From the NCBI GenBank assembly GCA_017893485.1, contig CM030360.1:8606597-8670596 (forward strand): 64,000 bases of DNA, given 5' to 3'. Source of the stretch: Hemerocallis citrina. Lineage: Eukaryota > Streptophyta > Magnoliopsida > Asparagales > Asphodelaceae. Below, in pieces: positions 12,284 to 23,640 of the stretch. Within the stretch, counting starts at the first letter, position 1; the number at the start of each line of letters is the position of its first letter. Position numbers and translations under genes: made by a program. Below the pieces are notes generated by a model. The model was not told the origin of the DNA. It did not search any database and was given only the letters and a program-made list of their open reading frames with translations.

Positions 12284-13438
12284 TCCTCCACAGGCTCTGC
12301 CTCTTCCAAAACTAGGTCATAAGCCTGGCCTCTCCCATGAGCTGCAGCTCCCTGACCATAGACTTGTTGTTGCGGTGGAAGCGGTGACCTGATCTGACCA
12401 CGGGCTGGCGGGTCATATCTCCTCTGGGACAGTCCCGAAGTGTGTGATCCCCTACTCCACATGCGAATCATTAACGGTTGGCTGTCCCGCAATCCTTGCA
12501 CACATGACCAATTCTGTGGCAGAAGTTGCAGGTTTCATCCTTCCTCGGGGCTACAGATGAGTAAGGCGTCGCTCTTGCAACAGGGGCGGGGCTGGCCTCC
12601 GAATCGGCCCACCAGTAGACCTGACAGTAGTAGTGGAAACAGCCTGCTGGGGAGGAGCCAACCCACCACGAGCCTGCTCCTGAGCTCGAGCCGCCTCAAG
12701 AGCCTCAGCATAAGTACGCAAGCGAAGGGAGACGAGCTGCACCTTAATGTTTCACTCAAGTCCTAGCGTGAACCTACAAGCCCTATCATCTTCGTTTGCC
12801 GCAAGAATGGCTTCGAAGCGACTACGTCTCGTAAATTCAGCTGCATACTCATCCACAGTCCTGGATCTCTGTTCCAGGAAAGTCACATGTTACAACATTA
12901 CATGGACAATATGTAACAAATTCCAATAATAGAAATAACGACCAACCGGTTTCAGGGCCAGGAACTGTTGCTTCATCTCAACCCGAGTGCTGCTAGGGAA
13001 AAACTTTTCCAAGAAGCTCCCTGTGAACGTGGTCCAAGCAACGGGCCACGCGAGCCTTTTGGACTCAGCCCTCCACCATATGTGGGCAAGATCCACCAAC
13101 TGGATGGTCACTACATCCACACGCTCTGCATCAGCGATCCTAGATGCTTGTAGCAGGATCTCTGTCCGGATCAGCCACTGGTCAACCTCTATTGGAATCT
13201 CAGTGTCGAAGAATTTGTCAGGGTGCAGGCTCATAAAATCTGTGACAGTACCCGAATAGGGAGGGAGAGCTGCCTGCATAGGCACGGCGGGAGGCAGAAC
13301 CCGAGCAGTCTCCAAAGCAGCCATCACCAAGTCACTGTGATTCTGCTGCATATTAATCAGCCATTCTAACACATTGGTGAAGGCTTCAAATTCGGGGTGA
13401 TCATCCTGAAGACGAGAAGTAGAATCTCTACGAGCCAT
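12284..13438 (-). pseudogene. Gag of the chromovirus-type element
   Basis: Starts MARRDSTSRL. It has a retrotransposon Gag core with the DLAHIWWRAESKRL and WTTFTGSFLEKFFPSS motifs that assemble the capsid. A duplicated or inserted ~75 bp (about 12890-12960) shifts the frame, after which EYAAEFTRRSRFEAI continues the Gag fold. A TGA at about 12762 replaces an expected arginine. A zinc knuckle follows at about 12500-12540 (CNFCHRIGHVCKDC, CX2CX4HX4C), then a Pro/Gln-rich tail ending near 12284 at a possible splice donor (CAGGTATAT). Not translatable as one protein. Confidence 0.85.
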
Positions 13439-13588
13439 AGTCTGCACAAAACAAAAAAATAATTAGCATATAGATCAAAGTTGATAATATTACATTTATG
13501 TATGCATGGTTGGTGAAATGTTGAGCCGATCCCAGTACTAGCCAAGCCTGTCTAATATATCAGTCAAACTAATACATTAACCAAACAT

Positions 13589-13602
13589 GGTCTCTGATAC
13601 CA
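13589..13602 (-). other. Primer binding site of the gag-only element
   Basis: Minus strand TGGTATCAGAGACC, beginning nine bases after the LTR end GGGGCGTGACA. It resembles the initiator tRNA-Met complement. Confidence 0.85.
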
Positions 13603-13611
13603 CTAAAAACC

Positions 13612-16600
13612 TGTCACGCCCCGCTTCCCAAAAGAGGACACGGAATACGGATACATGACTAAGCCCAGCGAATGATTTTCATCATCCATAAGCTGTTCAA
13701 GAATCTTTACAATATTTCACAAGAATAATCAGAGTTGGAAGCAAAAGAATTAACCAACATGTACATATGAACCAAAATACCAACAAAAATACTTGAAACA
13801 AAATATATAAATCTCAAATAGTCATGATCTGAATAAGTCAAAATCCTGGGTCACATTGCCCAAATACAAAATAAATCTAAGTACAAGATACAATTGTTCA
13901 AAGCATGAAACAAGAATAATAAAGCAAAATCCAGCACTAATACTTCATGTCACCCATACCATCTGGAACCTGTTCTCCAAAATCTGCAATTTAACATTTA
14001 CAGGAAAGAGGAAAAGATAAAACAAGAACCCATCAATTGCAAGTTACGGGCCGCTTGTAGTACAGGATACAAGTACATGGGAAAAACTAACTAATAACAT
14101 GGAATATGCATGATATCAAGTATAACAACTAGCATGGTAAGGTGAACAAGTACAAGTGGCATGTATCAAGTGTCAAGTAAACAAGTATCATGTAATCAAG
14201 TATCATGTAGTCAAGTTCAAGTATCATGTTAACGTGTCATGTATCAAGTCTTGTAGGGATTACTATCTAGGTAGCACTTCATGCATTCCACACCGCATGG
14301 TTGCTACAACAAGCAATTTCGCTTTAGATTTCATAGTAGACCATAGAGGGCAGTGTACTTAGGGACAAGTAATCCAAATCATATACCAAATTCCAAATTC
14401 ACCAAATCATATACTAAATTACAAAATAACCAAATCATAAACCAAATTCCAAATAATCTAAATCATATACCAAATTCTAAATGTGGGAAACACGGCCCCC
14501 TTCCGAGTACACGTTTCTGAATTATCCACTATTAGATTTTTCCCTTAAACCCCGGCTTGTTACTTTTTATTATAAAATACATATGATCACGAGATAACGA
14601 GAACAAAATCAGGACATGACAATGATGTATCAAGATCTCATATGATGCAAGGAACATGTTCTAAATCACAAAATGCAAGAAACAATATGCAAGTATTCAA
14701 ACATGGCAAAATATCAATTTGGGACAGCAAGACGTTGTTGTACCAAAACTGAGATTCCCGGCAGCACAAGAATGCAAATCTGGATCCGTCAAAGAATCTG
14801 GAAAATAGACTCCCGTCTGAATCCAGCAAATATATATAAGTCATATAGTATTTCATAAAAACAAGTCTCAAAACTGATTTGAATCCAGAAAAGTCGTTCA
14901 GCCAGAAATCAGTAAATCAAATTGAAAGTCAGGAAAACAGCATCAAAACACCTCAAATAAATCTAGGAAAAATCTGGGGTATTCCCCTATATGTCTAGTA
15001 TCAGAATATAAAGTTTCATAATTTTCCAATAAGATTAGTTCAGTCAACAAAAATCAGAAAACATCAAGAAACGATAGTTTGGCAAATCTAGAATTCCCAA
15101 CTCTGCTGTATGAAAACTGTAATATCTCGCAAACAGTGAAACAAAATCCAAATCCGCTAAAGGGATAAAAAAAAGACAAAATAACCTAACTTTCGTATTT
15201 CATAAATATTTTTCATACATGAAAAGGAATTAGGGTGAAAATACAAATCTTTACAGAACAGCGAATAGCAAGTATAGTTTTTATAAACAAGCACGAAACG
15301 AGATATAAAACTCATCAATAAAATCCACCAAAATTCTGGGTAATCCCTAAATAGATATAGAAATACTGTGCAAAATTTCAGATAAAATAATATGTTTAGC
15401 ACTAGTATCAAAATAGTTTAGTCATTGAAATCATTAAAAAACGAAATCTGGAAATATAATACACCTCTGTGGTAAAACAATCATAACTCACACATACGAA
15501 AATGAAATCGATCAAGGTCAGAAAGTTTGGAAAGAATACAAATTTCTCTAAAAATTATGTTTAACTTTGAAGGTAAGATACTGACCTTAATATAGTCTAA
15601 AATAGCAATCAAAATTGTTCATCGACAAAGTACAGATTTTCCTTTAACCACAAAACCAGCATAAATCATACGAAACTTGTTCCAATCACTATCGAACATG
15701 TTATAGAGTCTACTAAGTGTGCAAACATCATGAAATAAGGTATATGGCATGTCCACATCAAGTATATCACATGGATCTAAATAACACACAAATTCTCTCA
15801 AATAACTCACATATATGATCACATCAAGAACGGTAAAAACCTAAGTTATTTCATGTCAAATTTGTGTCGTGAGTCAACTATGGTCAATAGCACTATAGAG
15901 ACAATACTCATCAAGATACATCACACACGAGTTGTCTCTAGAACCCAACTACACTACAAGCGGTATTTATGACTTGTATCATACAAAGGAATTGAGTACA
16001 AGTTACTTGCCTTAACCGACGATGAAAATGACACCAAGCAAGAATAACGGAAAAGGATTACCGGGCACGATTACAACGAATCCACGAACCAATCACGAAC
16101 ACACGAACCCAAAAATGAGCACAACTCACAAACACAATAATGAACTCCGAACACGAACCACGTTTCAACGAATAACCATGAACACACCAACACGCACAAA
16201 CACTCGAGAGGAAGCGAGTCGAGTGCACAAGGGACGATGACAAGCGGCGAGGTAACGAGGAAGGGATGGGGCAAAGACGGCCTTTCGAGCAAAACAACAC
16301 GACGTCACGATGCTGCTGCTACAGTCGCGGCGTCGGGAGGTGGCGCGACATGTCGGCAAAACCAGCACAACACTGTGTTGTTGCTGCAATCACGGAAGAG
16401 GAGCACGGCGGGTAGGTCGGCGCGACAGACGTGGTCGCACAACCGAGAGGGTGAGCAAGGACGAGGAGGCAAGGGATGCGGTCAGTTGACATTGGCGGTG
16501 CGACAGGAGGCGTGTCAGGGTAGCACGACGCAACGGTAGGGAGAGAACAGGGGACGGGGGGGTCTGGCTGAGAGGGCGAACATAGGAGAGGGGTACGCAA

Positions 16601-17329
16601 GAGGTGACAGGGCCGAAAGATGGGTTGAAGATGAACAGTCGGAGAGAAAAATATATGGGTTATATATATGTAGAGGGTTGGAAAAAAATATTAGGGTTGG
16701 GGAGAAATAGGGATGACGGCGGGGTACATGGGTTTCGGGTTTGGGTATTATAACGGGTCTGGGTAGTTAGGTGGGTATGGTTATAAACAAACAGGATAAT
16801 GGGTTTAGTGATTAATGGGTATTTGGGTTAATATAATAGGGTAATGGATAATGGGCTTTTGGGTTTTAAGGAAAATATTCAATAAGGAAAATAGGGTTTT
16901 AAATAGGGTTTATATAAAAAGATCCAATAAAATATATGAAATAACCAATAAAAAAAATATGAATTAAAATATAATTTGCATTACAAAATAGAATTTATTT
17001 AAAATACTACAAATACAATTAGTAAATAAAAGTGAATTTTTTAATAACTAGTCGAAAAATAAAAATAATAACAATAATAATAATAGGGCCATGATAAAAA
17101 TAATAATAGTACTACTGATAACAGTAACAATAATAATAAGAGTAATAAAAAAAATAAGAATTGTATTATAGAAAATAGTTACAAATGAAATTATTGGTCG
17201 AAAATAGCTTTTAATAGATGATCCGACAATATATTTTAACAAAAATAATTTGAAGGCGGAAAACTAATTTACAAAAATTTTAAATACATAAAATACACAA
17301 AATATGTTTTTGGGAAAATAGGGGTTACA
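13612..17329 (-). repeat. 5' LTR of the gag-only element, ~3.7 kb
   Basis: Plus-strand ends are TGTCACGCCCCGC and GGGGTTACA (minus: TGTAACCCC ... GGGGCGTGACA). The solo LTR at 40130-43647 has the same ends and general content. Inside are runs of CAAGTATCATG-type short repeats (about 14155-14250), a GC-rich block (16300-16600) and an AT-rich block near the start. No protein-coding gene is seen. Confidence 0.92.
16657..16670 (-). promoter_or_regulatory. TATA box of the chromovirus-type LTR
   Basis: Minus strand CATATATATAACCC lies about 670 bp into the LTR, upstream of the GC-rich leader. The same sequence is present in the left LTR copy (about 11035-11048). The equivalent place in the LTR at 52011 is where the PMD/FAR1 element is inserted. 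Confidence 0.5.
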
Positions 17330-18950
17330 TAATTGGTGACATTTCACGTGGTATTCAGAAAAGATCTCATGTTAACATGATTTCTCACATAGCTTTCTTG
17401 TCGAATTTTGAACCGAAAATATACAAGAAGCTTGTGAGAATGAGTTTTGGATGAATACCATGAAAGATGAGTTAAACCAATTTGTAAGGAATTATGTATG
17501 GGATTTAGTTCCACGACCTCATGATCATACTATAATTGGTACCAAATGGGTATTCAAGAATAAGTTAGATGAATCAGGACAAGTCGTTAGGAACAAAGCT
17601 AGACTAGTTGCTCAAGGGTATAATCAAGAAGAAGGCATAGATTTTGATGAAACATATACTCCTGTTGCTAGACTAGAATCAATTCGTATTTTATTATCTT
17701 TTGCTTATTTGATGAATTTTACACTTTTTCAAATGGACGTGAAAGTGCTTTCCTTAATGGGTATATAAAGGAAGATGTTTATGTTAAGCAACCACCTGGT
17801 TTCGAACATGAACAATTTCCAAACCATATTTTTAAATTAAAAAAAAGGCTTTATATGGTCTTAAACAAGCACCTCGTGCTTGGTATGATCGATTGAAGAC
17901 TTTTCTTTTTAAAACAGATTTTGAAATAGGTAAAGTAGATACTACTTTGCTTATTAGGAGAATTGAGACCGATATTTTGATCATACAAATTTATGTAGAT
18001 GACATAATTTTTGGTTCTACTAATAGTAATCTATGTCAAGAGTTTGCTAATACCATGAAAAATGAGTCTGAGATGAGTCACATGGGTGAACTCAATTATT
18101 TTCTTGGACTGCAAATTAAATAGTCACCAAATGGCATATTTATTAATCAAGAAAAATATGCTAAGGAATTACTCAAACGATTTGGCATAGATAGCACGAG
18201 TAGTAAGACCCCACCTATGGCTACTACCACTACCCTTGACAAAATTGAATTAGGTAAGAGTGTCGATCAAAAACTCTATCGAGGTATGATTGGCTCACTC
18301 TTATATAAAACTGCTAGTAGACCAGACATTATGTTTAGTGTATGTTTGTTAGCTAGATATCAGTCATGTCCTAAAGAATCTCACTTAAAAGCTATGAAAC
18401 GTATTTTAAGATATATTAAAGACACGTCTGAGTATGATTTATTTTATCCACGCATCGATAATTTTCAATTTTTGTCATATAGCGATGCAGATTTTGCCGG
18501 TAGTAAAACTGACTGCAAGAGCACTAGTGGAACATGTCACTTTTTGGGACACTTCCTGGTATCTTGGTGTAGTAAGAAGCAAAATTCGGTATCCCTATCT
18601 ACTACAGAAGCTGAATATATCGCTGCAAGTTTAGCTTGTACCCAAATTTTGTATATGAAACAAACCCTATTAGACTATGATATTTCATTTTCAAAAACTG
18701 TTATAATATGTGATAATACCAGTGCCATTAACTTCTCTAAAAATCCGGTTCAACATTCACGTACGAAACACATTGATATTAGACATCATTTTCTATGATC
18801 ATGTTTTAAAGGGAGATATTTCTTTATACTTTATTTCTACTGATAAACAAGTAGCAGATATCTTTACTAAACCACTTAAGGAAGACACTTTTATCACTTT
18901 AAGAAGAGAACTAGGAATTTGTAGTTTTCATTATGTATCTTGAAAGTTTA
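17330..18950 (+). pseudogene. Copia pol, reverse transcriptase and RNase H segment
   Basis: Continuation of copia pol after the nested element, starting with IIGDISRGIQKRSHV. Reverse-transcriptase motifs: [43 protein letters not shown], then the active site YVDDIIFGSTN near 17990-18020. RNase H: SDADFAGSKTDCKSTSG, SLSTTEAEYIAA, and the C-terminal HIDIRHHFL followed by VADIFTKPL. Breaks: frameshifts near 17745 and 17850, a TAG at 18121 where relatives have glutamine, and a frameshift near 18795. The C-terminus ends near 18943. Confidence 0.92.
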
Positions 18951-19515
18951 ACTTTGGTAAGTCGACTTAACACTTTATTTCAGTCGACTGATCAAGTATT
19001 TTTCGTTATATCTATTTTTATGAGTTTTTATGCTCTGGAAAGTCGACTGTGAACAGTAATCCAGTCGACTGCCAGTTGTATTTTTGCTATTTTCGTTTAA
19101 TTATTTTTTGCTCTCGACTAAGTTGACTGCCCTAACCATACAATCGACTGTCGCGAATCTTTTTTTTAGATTCGAAATTTGGCATTTATTTTTAGGTGAC
19201 TCATTTACCCTGTTTTCACCTTTGACCAATCTCGTCCCTTGATATTCACCAGATTTGATCTTAGCCCTTTACTTTTGAGTAAAAACCCTACCTTCTACCT
19301 CTTTCTTTTTCACTTTACTCTTCATTGTCTCTCTCCCAATCAGCTGGTGCTGCTGCTCTTTGGTGATTTCAGATCTTGAACCCAAATCGGAGCTCTAATT
19401 CAGTGGATTTCCCCTTTCCGAAGTCCTCTTTCTTAAGATCAGTGCCTCTATTTCACTATCTTCGTTGGTATATCTTCTTAGACTTTTTACCTCTCTTTCT
19501 TAGAGTTTTTGAGTA

Positions 19516-20542
19516 ATGGCCCCCAAAAGATCTCGTACCTCAAATGTAGAGGAGGGACAATCTTCAAGAGACTATTTTCAGTACTTAAGAAGCCCTAGTC
19601 TTATTGATAAATGGTACATTATTTGTCCAATTATCATTTTTCCCAGTAGATTTGTAAACTTTCCGGATCTTGATAGGTTTCCTCTAGTCCCATTGTTTGA
19701 ACAATGTGGGTTATTTGATTTATTGTCTTTAGTAAACCAACCCTCTTACTACTCTCACCTTATATATTTGTTTTACACAAATATGAAGGTTGTTACATCG
19801 GAGGATGGTAACGAGATATTTATTCTATCTTCTGTCAAAAATAAACGCATGAGAATCACCCCTGCTAGATTAAGTCTTATTTTGGATCTGTCTGATGAAG
19901 GGTTTGATTTAGGAGATGTTGAGATGAATGATGACATCATATTATCAAGAATTTATTTGCCAACTCAAGGTCCTCCTATGACCAATCAATCAATTACTCA
20001 TATTGCTAAGTTAGTTGCACGCATACTGTCATATAGCATTATTCCCAAAACACGGAGTTATGACCAGTATTCCCATGAGTTGCAACAAGATGTTTATGCA
20101 ATTTTTGGCAATATAAAAGTAAATTGGGGTCAAGTCATCTTTAATCGTTTCATAAGACTCATTCTTCATTTCTTCCTTTGGTGCTTTACTCACTCACATC
20201 TTCTCCGCTTATGACGTTGATCTCGATTCGGAGACGAGTGTTGTAAAACACAATGAGTCCTTTGATCATGCGAGTCTAGCCCGTATGAAACTTCTTACCT
20301 CTCCACCTCGTAGGAATACACCTCCTATCCCCTTAGCCACTTCAGCTCAACGGTCTTCTGCTTCTAGTTCATCTCGTCCTCGTGCTGATTTTGATGATCC
20401 TAGAAGTCTTTACACTTCTGTCAACTATATCATGGATCGTCAAGATGCCCTTGAAGCCAGTCGTTCCCATCTCACTCACTTGTTCACCTCTCAGTTTTCT
20501 CCTTCCTCTCAAGGTGCCCAAGATGAAGATGACGAAGACTGA
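19516..20542 (+). pseudogene. Extra reading frame between copia pol and 3' LTR
   Basis: A frame starting MAPKRSRTSN runs 232 codons, and the same protein continues in another frame from about 20180 to 20542 after one frameshift. The N-terminal half has the look of the family called putative plant transposon protein (FPDLDRFPLVPLFEQCG, ITPARLSLILDL, LPTQGPPMTNQSI). The C-terminal half is Ser/Pro-rich and ends in an acidic tail. SIRE-type elements often carry an additional 3' frame of unknown function, sometimes called env-like. I see no signal peptide or membrane segment here that would support an envelope role. Function unknown. Confidence 0.75.
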
Positions 20543-20890
20543 TTAGCTGCATTTTATTTTTCTACTTATTTCTGTATTTTCCATTTTTATGTAGTCGTTT
20601 GAACATTGTATTTCATATTTCTATGTATAAATTTGTTTTTGCTATGTGTTTATTATGTTGCAAATGCTTCATTTGTGTTAACTGTTTTTCCTCCTATTTT
20701 TTGTTGATGACAAAGGGGGAGAAAACTAGCTATATGTTTGTGTTTATGTCTTTGGTGCATGTTTTTCGTGCATGTTTTTCAACACATGTGTTTTTCATGC
20801 ATGTTTTCAACATATGCATATTGTACATTAATTAGGGGGAGCATTGAGTGTGTAATATTTCTATTATTGTAAGCTATTGTGTTGTCATCA
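20543..20890 (+). other. 3' untranslated part of copia with extra polypurine tracts
   Basis: T-rich sequence with ACAAAGGGGGAGAAAA (about 20709) and TTAGGGGGAGC (about 20832). These repeat the purine-tract motif ahead of the real polypurine tract, as is common in SIRE-like elements. Confidence 0.6.
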
Positions 20891-20906
20891 TCAAAAAGGG
20901 GGAGAA
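20891..20906 (+). other. Polypurine tract of the copia element
   Basis: TCAAAAAGGGGGAGAA lies immediately before the 3' LTR terminal TGTTG and primes plus-strand synthesis. Confidence 0.85.
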
Positions 20907-22393
20907 TGTTGATTCTTGATTTTGATGATTACAACACAATGCAAAGTTTTTGTGCTACTTCTTATATATTGCAGGTTGTATCACTACCATGTATACACAA
21001 AGGCAAAGTGTTCAAACGAAGCTCTCAAAGCAAATTGATCAAGAAAGCTACAAGGCTCTAAAACCTTAAGATTGATCAAGCAAGCTTCAAAGTCAAAGAC
21101 AAAGGCTAAAGCTCCATCTCAAGACTCAAGACTCAAGTCAAGACTCAAGACAAGATCTATGCTCCAATGTGTTATATTACATGTCTTGTAAAACAATTCT
21201 AATTTTTCCTTTTTTTGAGTCTTAGATTGATGTACAGCCTTGTCACACACACACTCACACATCTTTATAATTGAGTGTTTTTCAAAAGATTAAAGGTCGA
21301 AACGGTTTGAATTAGATCAGTTGTTGAGTACCAGTCGATTGCCTTATGGCACCAGTCGACTATACTAGTACGAAACTGACTGAACTCTTTCAAACTCTAA
21401 CCAGTCGACTCATCATAGCAACATAGTCAACTGTTCAAGTCGTTTCGACAGATTTCAGAATTCAAAACTTATTTTTTTTGAATTCAAAAGTTTTTTCCAT
21501 TTTAAAATAGTTTTATTAGTTGTTTTACAAACTTTCAAGGGACTCCTCTCTATAAATAGAGCCTAGGAATCACCATTAAAAAGTTCCAAGCATTTGATAA
21601 AAGGTTTAAGGTCATTGCTTTCAAAAGAACAAGTATTCATACTTGCACTCTAATCTTCTAAGTCTTGGTTCTCTGATTTTCAGTCCAATATAACATTGAA
21701 TTCGTTTTGGACTGAATTCAGAAGTTGACCGAATAGCCACTTACAAAAATCACAATCACAAAACAAGTCTATAGGTTGATTGTAACTCTTTTGTTATTTT
21801 TCTTCACTATCGGGTTGTGAGAGTGGTCCTCTCGGTTGCAGAGTAGGGCTCTAGATTGTAGAGTTAGGTTTTCACTCTTGGTTGAAGAGTATGTTTGCTC
21901 TCTCTAGTGGTGAGAGAGATCTACGGGTTGGACAAGGTTGTTGTCTAAATGCCGTAGGGTATTCTTGTATTTCTTTTCAAGAATAGTAAAAAATCTCAAG
22001 TGGGTTGCTTGGGGACTAGATGTAGGTCGGGAGGACCGAACCAGGATACATCATGTGTACTCTGTGGTTGTATTTCTCTGAACTTGCATTTAATTCTCTT
22101 CGAAAACTTGCCTGGACAGTCGACTGTGTCTCATCTTTGAGTTGACTGGTCAGACTTGTATAATATATTCTTCAAAAACTTGTCTGGCAAGTCGACTGTT
22201 TTTTCGCTATAAGTCGACTGAACAGACTTGTCTAAATACTCTTCTAATTTGACGCTTCCGTCGACTTATTTCTCTTTTCAAGTCGACTGAACAGAAGAAA
22301 AAGTTCAATTTTGTTTTTGATTTTATACAACACTATTCACCCCCCCCCCCCCCCCCCCCCGAGTGTTTCTTGCCTTGACTACAGGATCCAACA
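20907..22393 (+). repeat. 3' LTR of the copia element
   Basis: TGTTGATTCTTG ... GGATCCAACA, matching the 5' LTR along its whole length. It differs by scattered substitutions and by a 21-nt poly(C) run near its end. It is followed by the 5-bp duplication CATGT (22394-22398). Confidence 0.93.
22340..22360. repeat. Poly(C) homopolymer, 21 nt
   Basis: A 21-C run stands where the 5' LTR has CACCCTCCCTCTCG. It is either an expansion of a C-rich tract or an assembly error. Confidence 0.95.
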
Positions 22394-22398
22394 CATGT

Positions 22399-22878
22399 TA
22401 CGACCTATCTGGTCTCTGAAGACCTTGTTAACTAGGCGTTGGTACGTAGCTCCGGTGTTTTTCAGTCCGAAGGGCATGACCCGGTAGCAGTACAGGCCTC
22501 GGTCGGTTACGAACGAGATCTTCGGAATGTCGAGAGAGAACATTCGGATCTGGTTATACCCTGAGAAGGCATCCATGAAGCTGAGGAGTTCATGGCCGGA
22601 GGTCACATCGATTAGAGCATCAATGCTCGGGAGGGGGAATGGGTCCTTGGATACGCTTTGTTGAGGTCAGTGAAGTCGATACATATTCTTCAGCTCCCGT
22701 TGACCTTTTTAACCATTACCACATTGGATAGCCATTCTGGGTAATTTACCTCCTGGATGAACCGAGCATTCAATAGCTTCTCGACCTCTTCTTTGATAGC
22801 TTGTTGGCGCTCGGGAGCGAATTTTTGTCGCTTCTGCTGGATAGGTTTAACTCCCGAAGAAACGCTGAGGTGATGCAT
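22399..22878 (-). pseudogene. Tat-1 reverse transcriptase, N-terminal half
   Basis: Read leftward: MHHLSVSSGVKPIQQKRQKF, EVEKLLNARFIQEVNYPEWL, VVMVKKVNGS, then TSGHELLSFMDAFSGYNQIRM, FVTDRGLYCYRVMPFGLKNTG and TYQRLVNKVFRDQIGRNM. The next codons, including the VDDM active site, are at 5935 and below, across the copia insertion. One frame change lies between 22606 and 22690, in the part corresponding to the fingers/palm boundary. Confidence 0.92.
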
Positions 22879-23640
22879 AGGAGTTCTTCTGAGATTCTGG
22901 GCATACCAGCTGCGGTCCTAGTGAAAAGATCGTGGTTCTCCCTTATACATTAGGAGATGTCTTCTTTGAGGGTGGTAGGAAAGGCCTTACTGATCTGAAA
23001 TGCCTTGCTAGCATCTCCTTCTGAGAAGGAAACTTCTTCCAGCTCGTCAATCGGCTTGGATATGGTCTGGCTACTTCCTCGTGGGAGTTCGAGGGCTTCA
23101 AGGGAGATGACCGGTCCTCCCACCGAGGTCATGTAACATTTACGAGCCGCCTCCTGGCTTCCCCCTACTTCTCCCACTCCTACTGAGGTGGGGAAGTTCA
23201 TTTTTATATGATAGGCCAATGGTATTGCCTGGAGAGCGGCCAGACCTGGTCGACCCAGGATAACGTTATAGACGGCTTTTACGTCTACCACCATGAAGTC
23301 CATCAGATCGTTCTGGGTGACCGGGGTTTTGCCAGCGGTCACGTCGAGGGTTATAACTCCCTCGATCGTTACTGGCACCCCGGTGAATCCGTGAAGAGTG
23401 TAACTAGCTGGCTTGAGTCAATCTCTTGATAGCTGAAGGTCCTGGAATGCCTCCAAGAAGAGAATATTGAATGAAGTGCCGTTGTCAACTAGGACTCGGT
23501 GTACGTCGAAATTAGCCATGCGAAGGTTTATAACAAGGGCATCGCAATGGGGCGTCCGGACGCCCTCCAAGTCCCTATCAGAAAACATAACAGGAACCCC
23601 AAGGCCCCTGGGGGGAGGATGGTTCTGTACGACATTCACT
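22879..23640 (-). pseudogene. Tat-1 protease and linker
   Basis: Aspartic-protease-like motif VLVDNGTSFNILF (DNG instead of the usual DTG/DSG, as in Tat-2's VDNGSSVNILF). It is followed by VPVTIEGVITLDVTAGKTPV and YNVILGRPGLAALQAIPLAYH, the flap and C-terminal part typical of plant Ty3/gypsy protease. A linker leads into the reverse transcriptase. Frame changes near 23400 and 22960 break it. Confidence 0.85.

Larger units (their letters stand above)
10677..17329 (-). mobile_element. Gag-only (TR-GAG-like) chromovirus-type LTR element nested in copia
   Basis: In minus orientation: 5' LTR (17329 down to 13612), primer binding site, a gag gene, about 550 bp of non-coding sequence, a scrap of the pol 3' end, a polypurine tract and a truncated 3' LTR (11713 down to 10677). 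No protease, reverse transcriptase, RNase H or integrase can be found, so the element depends on proteins of a relative. This layout matches the known class of terminal-repeat elements carrying only GAG. An internal deletion of a normal element would look similar; the surviving last pol codons favour the deletion route. Confidence 0.85.
5941..22393 (+). mobile_element. SIRE/Maximus-like Ty1/copia retrotransposon, with a nested insertion
   Basis: Two ~1.5-kb LTRs flank gag, protease, integrase, reverse transcriptase and RNase H in copia order, plus an extra reading frame between pol and the 3' LTR. Long LTRs, a primer site matching initiator tRNA-Met, repeated GGGGGAG tracts before the 3' LTR and the extra 3' reading frame are characters of the SIRE/Maximus lineage. 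Boundaries are supported by matching LTR ends and a 5-bp duplication. The chromovirus-type element at 10677-17329 interrupts it between integrase and reverse transcriptase. Every gene has stops or frameshifts, so the copy cannot be autonomous. Confidence 0.92.
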
